Positions 1-5,794 of a stretch of 6,522 nt of DNA are shown piece after piece. The notes below the pieces were generated by a model that was not told where the DNA came from, did not search any database, and worked only from the letters and a program-made list of their open reading frames with translations. The position numbers and the translations under genes were made by a program. Every line of letters begins with the position of its first letter. Position 1 is the first letter of the stretch. This DNA is from Aequorivita sp. (GTDB lineage: Bacteria; Bacteroidota; Bacteroidia; Flavobacteriales; Flavobacteriaceae), in NCBI GenBank assembly GCA_020435865.1, contig JAGQYZ010000145.1:1-6522 (forward strand), given 5' to 3'.

Positions 1-559
1 TATAGGCTTCATTCATTAATTTTGGACAAGAAATGGAAGCGCAATTTACGGCGAAGTGAATACGTGGCTCGTTCATTTTCCGAAGTATTCCGTTTTCGAT
101 TCCGCCAAGTGATAATTCCTTGTTTCCAACGGTAACACGTCCTTTGGTCCACGCTCCGTCAATATCCTTAATGCTTTTTACTGGATAGTTTTCTACAATC
201 AATTTTACCGTTGCCGCATTGTAAAGGTTAATGTAATAAGCAAGCAGTTCCTGCACGCTCCAATCATTTGTAGGTTCTTTTTCAGAAAGCATTTTTAAAT
301 AATCATCAAGTTTTTGACGGTCATTTTTGAAGCCTTTGTAGTCTAAAAAACCAGCATTGTTAACATACTTTTTAAGTAACTTGTCCCATTGGGAATGATC
401 TACGTTTACAGCAGAATTAGCAGTTGTAGAAGTGAGCTCCGTCTTTACTCCTTTGGTTGGTTGCCCTTGGCTACTAATACCTGCAGCTGAAAGCAGATTA
501 CAGCTTTGTAGTGTAAATACAACAAAAAATATTGCGGCAAGGTTGAACATGGTTTTCAT
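1..559 (-). CDS. DUF547 domain lipoprotein, 3' end cut off by the window edge
   Basis: Translating the complement of the first 559 bases from the ATG at 559-557 gives 186 open codons that run off the left edge. The N-terminus is a lipoprotein signal: MKTMFNLA, a hydrophobic stretch to residue 17, then the lipobox LQSC with the lipidated Cys at residue 20. Residues 21-24 (NLLS) lack the acidic residues of the Bacteroidetes surface-export signal, so a periplasm-facing lipoprotein is more likely. A low-complexity Ser/Thr linker (about 28-52) leads into a DUF547 domain, recognised by AYYINLYNAATVKL (107-120) and HFAVNCASISCPKL (168-181), with Cys173 and Cys178. The biochemical role of DUF547 is unknown. 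Family members are usually some 230-270 residues, so perhaps 50-80 residues lie outside the window. The gene starts 40 bp after the hydroxylase stop and is probably the tail of the same operon. Family assignment is firm; any arsenic role is inferred from position only. Confidence 0.9.
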   Translation of the reverse strand, partial: MKTMFNLAAIFFVVFTLQSCNLLSAAGISSQGQPTKGVKTELTSTTANSAVNVDHSQWDKLLKKYVNNAGFLDYKGFKNDRQKLDDYLKMLSEKEPTNDWSVQELLAYYINLYNAATVKLIVENYPVKSIKDIDGAWTKGRVTVGNKELSLGGIENGILRKMNEPRIHFAVNCASISCPKLMNEAY

Positions 560-599
560 TATTGTTTGTTTTTATAGTTCGAAATAAATACGTAACATT

Positions 600-1484
600 T
601 CACTCTTTGGTTTTGATAGGATATAATTCTTGTGAGATAAAACTAGCAGGAAATCTTTCATCACCATTAAAGCCTAGCTCAATGTCTCTGCCATCATACG
701 GAATATGATTGGTTTTGAAAATATAGTCCCAAAGACTCAAACTAATCCCGAAATTAACGCCGTATTGTGCGTTTTTTGGTAAAACTTTAGCGTGATGCCA
801 AATGTGCATTTTCGGGTTGTTGAAAATATATTTCAAAAAACCATAATCCCAGCCCAAATTGGCGTGGTTTAAATGGCCAATGGCAAGGGCTGAAAAATGA
901 ACAATAGCAACGGATTCTATATTAAAACCGCCAATTATGGCAAGCGGAATATAAAGGAATGATTTATAAACTATTGGTTCCATCCAGTGATAGCGCAGGT
1001 GCGCTGCAAACCCCATTTCCTTTACAGAATGGTGCAGTTTGTGAAAGTTCCAGAGAAAAGGCGAATAGTGAAGCAATCGGTGTGTGTTCCATTGTACAAA
1101 ATCGGTAACCAAAAAGAAAATCAACAGTCCCAAGCCAAAAGGTAGGACGTCTAAATTTAAAAGTTGAAAATCTGAAAGCTCCAAACCAACCATTTCCAGA
1201 AGGTCATTGAACAATTCGGCTGTGGCATTTGACAGAAAAATGAGTAAAATTAGATTCAACAGGAAAAAGTTGAAGAACATATAAAATGTGTCCAACCAAA
1301 TATCTTTTCGGAAAACTTTTTGGTTTTTCCGCAATGGGAAAATAAGTTCCAAGACCCAAACCAGTAAAGAAACAAGAATCAATCCATAGAAGTAGTTTTC
1401 CCAATGGAAATGGGTTATTTCCCTCCACAGATAATTGAAGTAGCCGTGATAGGAATTTATAAATATTTCGAAATATTTATCCAT
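600..1484 (-). CDS. Fatty acid hydroxylase / sterol desaturase family membrane protein
   Basis: This is a 294-residue integral membrane protein with hydrophobic segments near residues 32-50, 65-86, 113-130, 173-187 and 192-208. It carries the histidine clusters that bind the di-metal centre in the fatty acid hydroxylase superfamily: HRLLH (135-139), HKLHH (148-152), His162/His166, His196/His204/His207 and HIWHH (227-231). All clusters are present, so an active O2-dependent hydroxylase or desaturase is expected. The substrate cannot be read from sequence; relatives act on sterols, fatty acyl chains, carotenoids or alkylglycerol ethers. The start is the ATG at 1484-1482, 39 bp after the transporter stop, with no clear ribosome binding site. 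Its place downstream of arsenosugar genes suggests, but does not show, a lipid-modifying step such as on an arsenolipid. It could also be a general membrane-lipid enzyme that happens to be co-transcribed. Confidence 0.9.
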   Translation of the reverse strand: MDKYFEIFINSYHGYFNYLWREITHFHWENYFYGLILVSLLVWVLELIFPLRKNQKVFRKDIWLDTFYMFFNFFLLNLILLIFLSNATAELFNDLLEMVGLELSDFQLLNLDVLPFGLGLLIFFLVTDFVQWNTHRLLHYSPFLWNFHKLHHSVKEMGFAAHLRYHWMEPIVYKSFLYIPLAIIGGFNIESVAIVHFSALAIGHLNHANLGWDYGFLKYIFNNPKMHIWHHAKVLPKNAQYGVNFGISLSLWDYIFKTNHIPYDGRDIELGFNGDERFPASFISQELYPIKTKE

Positions 1485-1523
1485 AGAAATGTTGTTTCAC
1501 TTGTCGTAAAACAAAAAGGGAAA

Positions 1524-2636
1524 TTACAAAATACTTTCAAGCAATTTGAATAGCAGGGCGCTTATAATAGCCGCCAAAGGAAGCGTTAGTATCCAGGAAA
1601 GCACAATTTTATAAATTACTTTGGGGTTGGCTTTTTTAGTAACTGTTCCAATCCCAAAAATGGAACCTACCGAAACATGCGTAGTAGAAACCGGAAGTCC
1701 GTGGATGCTGGCAGTTGTAACCAGTATTCCGGTAATCATGTTTGCGGTAAAACCTTGCCCGGAATTCATTGGGGTAATTTTTTTGCTCATCGTTTCCCCG
1801 ACTTTTTTGGCATTGAGAATTCCTCCCAAAGCCATGGTAATAGCTACCGCGATCATTCCCCAATGTATGTCCAACGCATTTATGATTACCAAAAGTCCAA
1901 CAATTTTAGGTGTATCATTTAGGCCACGGGCAAAACTTACAACCCCGGCGCTCATAAAATGTAAAGTGTCCAATATATTTTGAGCGGAAATGCCAAGCAA
2001 TTGTCCCGCGTATTTTTCGTCACAGTTCTTTTTGCATTGGGTTATTTCCAGCGTGGTGTATTTATCCATGGAAAGACTGGAATCAGCTGTTTTTAAAACG
2101 GCTTGTTTTTCTGAAATACAAACGCAGCTCTTTTTTGTTATCCTCGTTTTCTTTCTGAAATGCCTAAAAGTTAAATACGCCAAGAAGCTTAGAATTGCTG
2201 CCATTAGCGGGCTTACGATAAGTGGCATAAGAAAGGTATTTCCAAGTTTTGCAAAATTGAAATCGCCACCAATAGCCATAAATCCAGCACCAAATAATGC
2301 GCCTACCAAACCATGTGTAGTTGATATTGGCATGCCAACTTTAGTGGCAATAAAAACTGTTAGCGCTGCACCCAAGGCAATGGAAATGGCAAATATGGGG
2401 TTTTGGATTAAATCGTCGGGAACCAATCCTTTACCTGAAAAATTCTTCACCAGAGTTCCCGCAAGAAAAATGGCGGCAATGGAGCCGGCAAAAGTGGTGA
2501 TTGTTGCCCAAGTTATCGCTTTTTTATAATCTGTTGTACCGCTTCCGAAAAGGGTGGCGACTCCTTTAAAATTGTCATTTGCACCATTGCTAAAGGCTAA
2601 AAAACAGGCAGCGATAAAAAGGAGGATAAAAATCAT
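1524..2636 (-). CDS. PiT-family inorganic phosphate transporter with a Cys-containing central loop
   Basis: This 370-residue permease of the PiT (Pho-4) family would move inorganic phosphate across the inner membrane; arsenate is a known mimic of phosphate for this family. The inverted duplication typical of PiT is clear. The first half has GANDNFKG (18-25) and GMPISTTHGLVG (101-112), and the second has ARGLNDTPKIVG (236-247) and GLPVSTTHVSVG (313-324). About ten hydrophobic segments surround these motifs. Between the halves, residues 158-215 form a charged hydrophilic loop with Cys171, Cys173, Cys201 and Cys205 (a CxC and a Cx3C pair). The ATG at 2636-2634 fits the family N-terminus. It follows arsM after 82 bp, the widest gap in the run. 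In this setting it might supply phosphate for the phosphorylase, admit arsenate, or export a phosphorylated product; the direction and substrate are inference. The family call is very safe. Confidence 0.96.
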   Translation of the reverse strand: MIFILLFIAACFLAFSNGANDNFKGVATLFGSGTTDYKKAITWATITTFAGSIAAIFLAGTLVKNFSGKGLVPDDLIQNPIFAISIALGAALTVFIATKVGMPISTTHGLVGALFGAGFMAIGGDFNFAKLGNTFLMPLIVSPLMAAILSFLAYLTFRHFRKKTRITKKSCVCISEKQAVLKTADSSLSMDKYTTLEITQCKKNCDEKYAGQLLGISAQNILDTLHFMSAGVVSFARGLNDTPKIVGLLVIINALDIHWGMIAVAITMALGGILNAKKVGETMSKKITPMNSGQGFTANMITGILVTTASIHGLPVSTTHVSVGSIFGIGTVTKKANPKVIYKIVLSWILTLPLAAIISALLFKLLESIL

Positions 2637-2717
2637 ATATGATCAGTTTCTTTTACTTACGTAAAATTCTTAATGGGGGTTTTTGAGTGCAAAAGGATTC
2701 TTTCCTAAATTGCTACT

Positions 2718-3686
2718 TTAACAGCACCCGCCACCGTCATAATGAAAAGTGGATTCACTTATAAAAATATCATCCCTGCCTAAATCTGCTAATGCCCCAG
2801 CGGTTTTATCGCATACTGCAATAGGCTGGTTTTTCAAAAGAATATGCCCTTTTTTATCATCAAAATGATTTTCTGAACCGAAATAAATTGCAGCTTTTCC
2901 AGTAAAAACACAAGGACCGTCTTCTGGCATTGGGTCTTTTATTGCTGCAACCTCAATGGATTCAATATAGATAAATTCATCAGTTGGGTAATTTTTTGGA
3001 TCGAGGATTCTGTATGGCTTGCGCGCACGAATCTCAATGGTTCCGAAGCCTACATCTGTAAGGGCTTTTACATATTCAGCAATTGAAAGACTTCCACTTA
3101 AACAAAGTGCACGAAGGCGTGAATCTTCGCGAAGGGTTTCATTCATTTGCTGCTCGCATGTGGGATCGCTCATTACCAAACGTCCGTGTGGTTTTAAAAC
3201 ACGGTACATTTCTTCAATAGCTTTTTTAAGATCGTCTGCTTTAAAAATATTAAAAAGACAGTTTTGTGCTGCCACATCAATGCTATTATCTTCTACGGGA
3301 AGATTTAGTGCGTCTCCTTTTTTCAGATCAATAAATTCACTTTTAAACCAAGGGTTTATTTTTTCAGCTTCCTTAAAATTTTTACGGGAAGCATCAAGCA
3401 TTTCATCAACCGTATCAACACCAATTACACCTCCTTTTTGTCTATTGAAATATGAAAACTGCAACAGTTCCATTCCGCCTCCAACACCTACATAAAGCAT
3501 TTTTGGACTATTGGTAAGGTCGCGAGCATTTACGGTACTTCCGCAACCGTAATTCATTTCCTGCATAATCTTCGGGATTTTCAAACCAGGAAGCTCCCAA
3601 ATTGGGTTTGTGGTACAGCAAAGCCCAACGTCTGGTGTAAGTGCGGCTTGTTTGTATACGTCATTGGTAGTATCTAAATAACTCAT
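2718..3686 (-). CDS. arsM: Arsenite S-adenosylmethionine methyltransferase ArsM (arsenosugar type)
   Basis: This 322-residue cytosolic class I methyltransferase transfers methyl groups from SAM to As(III), giving mono- and dimethylarsenic species. The SAM-binding motif I is YVGVGGG (65-71), followed by the acidic residue in VIGVDTVDEML (87-97), the DALNLPVEDNSID region (125-137) and EEMYRVLKPHGRLVMSD (158-174). The As(III)-binding thiols of ArsM can be matched: Cys48 in NYGCGS, Cys143 in AAQNCLFN and Cys195 in ALCLSG, corresponding to Cys72, Cys174 and Cys224 of Cyanidioschyzon ArsM by local motif. Extra cysteines are the CC pair at 23-24, Cys177, Cys259, Cys292 and a terminal CC (321-322). 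The start ATG lies 8 bp after the phosphorylase stop, so the two are very likely co-transcribed. The neighbouring ArsS indicates that the product feeds arsenosugar synthesis and is not simply volatilised. A generic type 11 methyltransferase is the alternative, but the thiol pattern argues against it. Confidence 0.92.
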   Translation of the reverse strand: MSYLDTTNDVYKQAALTPDVGLCCTTNPIWELPGLKIPKIMQEMNYGCGSTVNARDLTNSPKMLYVGVGGGMELLQFSYFNRQKGGVIGVDTVDEMLDASRKNFKEAEKINPWFKSEFIDLKKGDALNLPVEDNSIDVAAQNCLFNIFKADDLKKAIEEMYRVLKPHGRLVMSDPTCEQQMNETLREDSRLRALCLSGSLSIAEYVKALTDVGFGTIEIRARKPYRILDPKNYPTDEFIYIESIEVAAIKDPMPEDGPCVFTGKAAIYFGSENHFDDKKGHILLKNQPIAVCDKTAGALADLGRDDIFISESTFHYDGGGCC

Positions 3687-3694
3687 AGAAAATT

Positions 3695-4513
3695 TTATAG
3701 CTGTTTGATTAAATGGGTGAAAAGGGTAATCATATCAGGTTCCGCCTTTGCGGCCATTGCAATTATCTCTTCAATATTTACGGGCTTCAGATTGTCTGGG
3801 TCACATTCATCGGTCAATACTGATACTGCTGAAACAGGTATGCTCAAGTGATTGGCAACAATTACCTCAGGTACTGTACTCATTCCTACCGCATCGGCAC
3901 CTATGATTTTTAAATATCTGTACTCAGCACGGGTTTCCAATTGTGGCCCGACTACACTAGCGTACACCCCTTTGTGAAGTTTTATATTATTTTCGGAAGC
4001 AATTTGAGTTATTTTCTTGTTCATTTCAAGATTGTAGGGTGCGCTCATATCTACAAAGCGTTCGCCCATTTTTTCAATACCGCGGTAGGCAAGGGGTGAG
4101 TCTCCTTGCAGGTTTATGTGATCATCAATTAACATTATCTCCCCTTTTTTGAAGTTAAGGTTGATGGCTCCGGAAGCGTTGCTCACTAATAAATGCTTAA
4201 TTCCTAAAAGGTGCATTACCCGTACAGGAAAGGTAACATCACGAAGGGAATACCCTTCATAAACATGGAAACGGCCTTGCATCAATACTACTTTTTTTCC
4301 TTTTAAAGTGCCATAGATCAATTTTCCTTTGTGAAACTCAACGGTTGCCGTTGGAAAGTTGGGAATGTGATTATAGCTTACTTCCGCTTCAATTTCTACA
4401 TTGTCAATTATCTTTCCAAGGCCTGTCCCTAGAATGATTCCTATTTCGGGTTTTTCAAATCCTCTTTGCTGAAGATACGCCACAGCTTCTTCAATATATT
4501 TTATATAACTCAT
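3695..4513 (-). CDS. Purine nucleoside phosphorylase, trimeric PNP/MTAP family
   Basis: This enzyme is predicted to catalyse phosphorolysis of a purine nucleoside to base plus (deoxy)ribose-1-phosphate. I use the ATG at 4513-4511 (272 residues, MSYIKYIEEA): family members begin here, and the upstream in-frame start at 4588 would overlap the transferase gene by 71 bases. Motifs in order are the phosphate-binding GTGLG (29-33), His61, MQGRFHVYEGY (78-88) with Arg81 and His83, SNASGAIN (111-118), GPQLETRAE (189-197) with Glu193, GADAVGMSTVPEV (205-217) with Met211, and VLTDEC (232-237). Glu193 and Met211 match human PNP Glu201 and Met219. Asp235 falls on Asn243, which recognises 6-oxopurines, and Asp is what adenine-specific MTAP has there. 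In this operon the natural substrate may be the adenosyl-arsenical made by ArsS. It lies 4 bp after the transferase stop and 8 bp before arsM. Family call is firm; the substrate is inferred. Confidence 0.95.
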   Translation of the reverse strand: MSYIKYIEEAVAYLQQRGFEKPEIGIILGTGLGKIIDNVEIEAEVSYNHIPNFPTATVEFHKGKLIYGTLKGKKVVLMQGRFHVYEGYSLRDVTFPVRVMHLLGIKHLLVSNASGAINLNFKKGEIMLIDDHINLQGDSPLAYRGIEKMGERFVDMSAPYNLEMNKKITQIASENNIKLHKGVYASVVGPQLETRAEYRYLKIIGADAVGMSTVPEVIVANHLSIPVSAVSVLTDECDPDNLKPVNIEEIIAMAAKAEPDMITLFTHLIKQL

Positions 4514-4517
4514 AATT

Positions 4518-5168
4518 TTATAAAAAGTTTTTATCAAAATTGGGTGGTAAAAATTTTTGAAAAGCATCAATATCTTTGATATCTTCATAAAAATCTATAT
4601 CATTTCTTTCTTCGAGCAAAACGAACTTTTTATTCTTAAGATTCTTAAGCGTTTCTTCCAGAACGGTACTGGTTCCCCAATCTTTATTTTGAAATATTTC
4701 AGCTTTTACCTCCTTCATTCCTAGAAGGTAATAACCGCCATCGGTTGCAGGGCCAATGACAAAATTGTTTGTCTGAAGTAGGTCAAAAGCAGTTTCCAAA
4801 TCTTTTTTACTCAAATCGAACATATCACTGCCAATAATGATTGTTTTTTCATAGCCCATGCCTAAAATTTCATCAAAAGCATTTTTCATTTTTTCACCTA
4901 AATCGCTTCCGGATTGTAGTTTTTTTCTGAATATATCTGGGCTCCACAAATCATCACGATAAATGGTTTCAGAATAAAACACGTATTTGTCCACATTTAA
5001 ATTTTCAGTGATTTCTATGGTATGCTTTAAAAGAAATTTATAAATTTTCAACGCACTTTCATCGCCAACAGATTTAGCCAAACGCGTTTTCACTTTGCCC
5101 AATTCTGGGTTGCGTGTAAAAATAATCAGTGCTTTTTTAGAAGTTGGAAAATGAAAATCAAAAGCCAT
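4518..5168 (-). CDS. TIGR04282 / DUF2064 arsenosugar-cluster transferase (GT-A-like fold)
   Basis: This is a 216-residue soluble protein of the DUF2064 family, annotated elsewhere as the TIGR04282 arsenosugar biosynthesis glycosyltransferase. Its marks are FTRNPELGKVKTRLA (17-31), the nucleotide-sugar or NTP-binding loop of GT-A and nucleotidyltransferase folds; IGSD (112-115) at the metal-binding position; GPATDGGYYLLG (139-150); WGTSTVLEET (164-173); and a closing NDIDFYEDIKDID (189-201). I prefer the ATG at 5168-5166, because the family normally starts close to the FTRNP motif. The longer in-frame start at 5210 adds 14 residues (MALLTSNNLAGDNE) of no recognisable homology and abuts a tandem repeat. 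The phosphorylase follows after 4 bp. The reaction is not proven: a transfer of the arsenoribosyl unit to an acceptor is the usual proposal, and the fold would equally suit nucleotidyl activation of a sugar-1-phosphate. The family identity is strong. Confidence 0.9.
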   Translation of the reverse strand: MAFDFHFPTSKKALIIFTRNPELGKVKTRLAKSVGDESALKIYKFLLKHTIEITENLNVDKYVFYSETIYRDDLWSPDIFRKKLQSGSDLGEKMKNAFDEILGMGYEKTIIIGSDMFDLSKKDLETAFDLLQTNNFVIGPATDGGYYLLGMKEVKAEIFQNKDWGTSTVLEETLKNLKNKKFVLLEERNDIDFYEDIKDIDAFQKFLPPNFDKNFL

Positions 5169-5210
5169 TTCATTATCACCAGCTAAGTTGTTTGAGGTTA
5201 GTAGCGCCAT

Positions 5211-5238
5211 TAGTTAGTGTTCAGTAGTCAGTACTCAG
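5211..5238 (-). repeat. Four-copy heptamer tandem repeat upstream of the transferase gene
   Basis: Read on the minus strand, this stretch is four consecutive 7-base units: CTGAGTA, CTGACTA, CTGAACA and CTAACTA. Each begins CT(G/A)A and ends in A. It fills more than half of the 47-bp spacer between the rhodanese stop and the upstream possible start of the transferase. Short heptameric tandem repeats occur in intergenic DNA of several bacteria. Here the copies are degenerate, which suggests an old or slowly decaying array. No function is visible; it could alter mRNA structure or spacing before the transferase gene. Confidence 0.6.
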
Positions 5239-5257
5239 GTTAGACTTGTCAGTTTTT

Positions 5258-5758
5258 TCAATAAACAGGGTTTCCAGCCCGCAAATAGTTGCTCCAATGT
5301 TTGGAAAAGGTGTGTACATTTTCAGTTTCTTTTCCTGTGGAATCAATGACAGGATATCCTGTGTTTTTCCATTCAAAGATACCGCCATAAAGATTTTTTA
5401 CGTGGGTAAAACCAGCTTTTTTTAATTTTTCGCCAATTTCTTCTGAACGGATTCCTAGCGAACAATAGACAACAACAGGAATGTTTTTATTTAGTTTTTG
5501 AATTTGTTCTTCTTCAGCAGAGAAATTATTGAAACCAATGTTTATGGCAGATTCGATATGACATATCCTAAATTCCTCAGGTTCTCGAGCATCTAGAATC
5601 GTAACAATATCATTCATTTGAAACATTCGTAATTCTTCTACCGAAATATAGGGAATGCTTTGGGTATTATGCTTTTGAAGCAAGTCATCCAATTTTTTTT
5701 GGGCAAAGCCATTTGCAGCAATAAAAATTAGAAGAAAAAGGATTGTTCTATGTTTCAT
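5258..5758 (-). CDS. Exported single-domain rhodanese-like protein
   Basis: From the ATG at 5758-5756 this is a 166-residue protein with a clean signal peptide: MKHR, a hydrophobic core ILFLLIFIAANGFA, and likely cleavage before Gln20. That places it in the periplasm. A frame-matched GTG at 5785 would add nine residues (MRKQYFIQQ), but the ATG gives a more normal signal peptide. The rhodanese domain spans about 36-138: YISVEEL, LDAREPEEFRICHIESAINI (55-74), VVVYCSLGIRSE (95-106) with catalytic Cys99 and the six-residue loop C-S-L-G-I-R, then NLYGGIFEWKNTGYPV (122-137). The six-residue loop fits sulfurtransferase activity, not Cdc25-like phosphatase activity. Family knowledge: rhodaneses carry a persulfide sulfur on the active Cys. 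It starts 36 bp after arsS. A role in sulfur chemistry of arsenicals is possible but inferred, and its exported location sets it apart from the cytosolic enzymes around it. Confidence 0.92.
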   Translation of the reverse strand: MKHRTILFLLIFIAANGFAQKKLDDLLQKHNTQSIPYISVEELRMFQMNDIVTILDAREPEEFRICHIESAINIGFNNFSAEEEQIQKLNKNIPVVVYCSLGIRSEEIGEKLKKAGFTHVKNLYGGIFEWKNTGYPVIDSTGKETENVHTFSKHWSNYLRAGNPVY

Positions 5759-5794
5759 TTGTTGAATAAAATACTGCTTTCTCACACCTAATCC

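Noticed and set aside
1204..1428. A 74-codon minus-strand frame inside the hydroxylase gene (and a similar one at 6280-6492 inside arsS and one at 1636-1863 inside the transporter)
   Set aside because: They are out-of-frame shadows of genes with intact family motifs.
1492..1514. Inverted repeat TTGTTT / AAACAA between the hydroxylase and transporter genes, considered as a terminator
   Set aside because: The stem is six A/T-rich pairs with an 11-base loop, too weak for an intrinsic terminator, and the flanking genes are only 39 bp apart.
1621..2529. Open frames on the plus strand (1621-1983, 1677-1922, 1990-2529) opposite the transporter
   Set aside because: They lie wholly inside the PiT gene, have no recognisable motifs and no leader; the minus-strand protein carries all PiT signatures.
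3019..3495. A 158-codon plus-strand frame opposite arsM
   Set aside because: It is composition-driven antisense of a clear methyltransferase gene; its Ser/Arg-rich translation matches no family.
4514..4588. A longer N-terminus for the phosphorylase starting at 4588
   Set aside because: It would overlap the end of the transferase gene by 71 bases and add 25 residues not seen in the family; the ATG at 4513 fits the family start.
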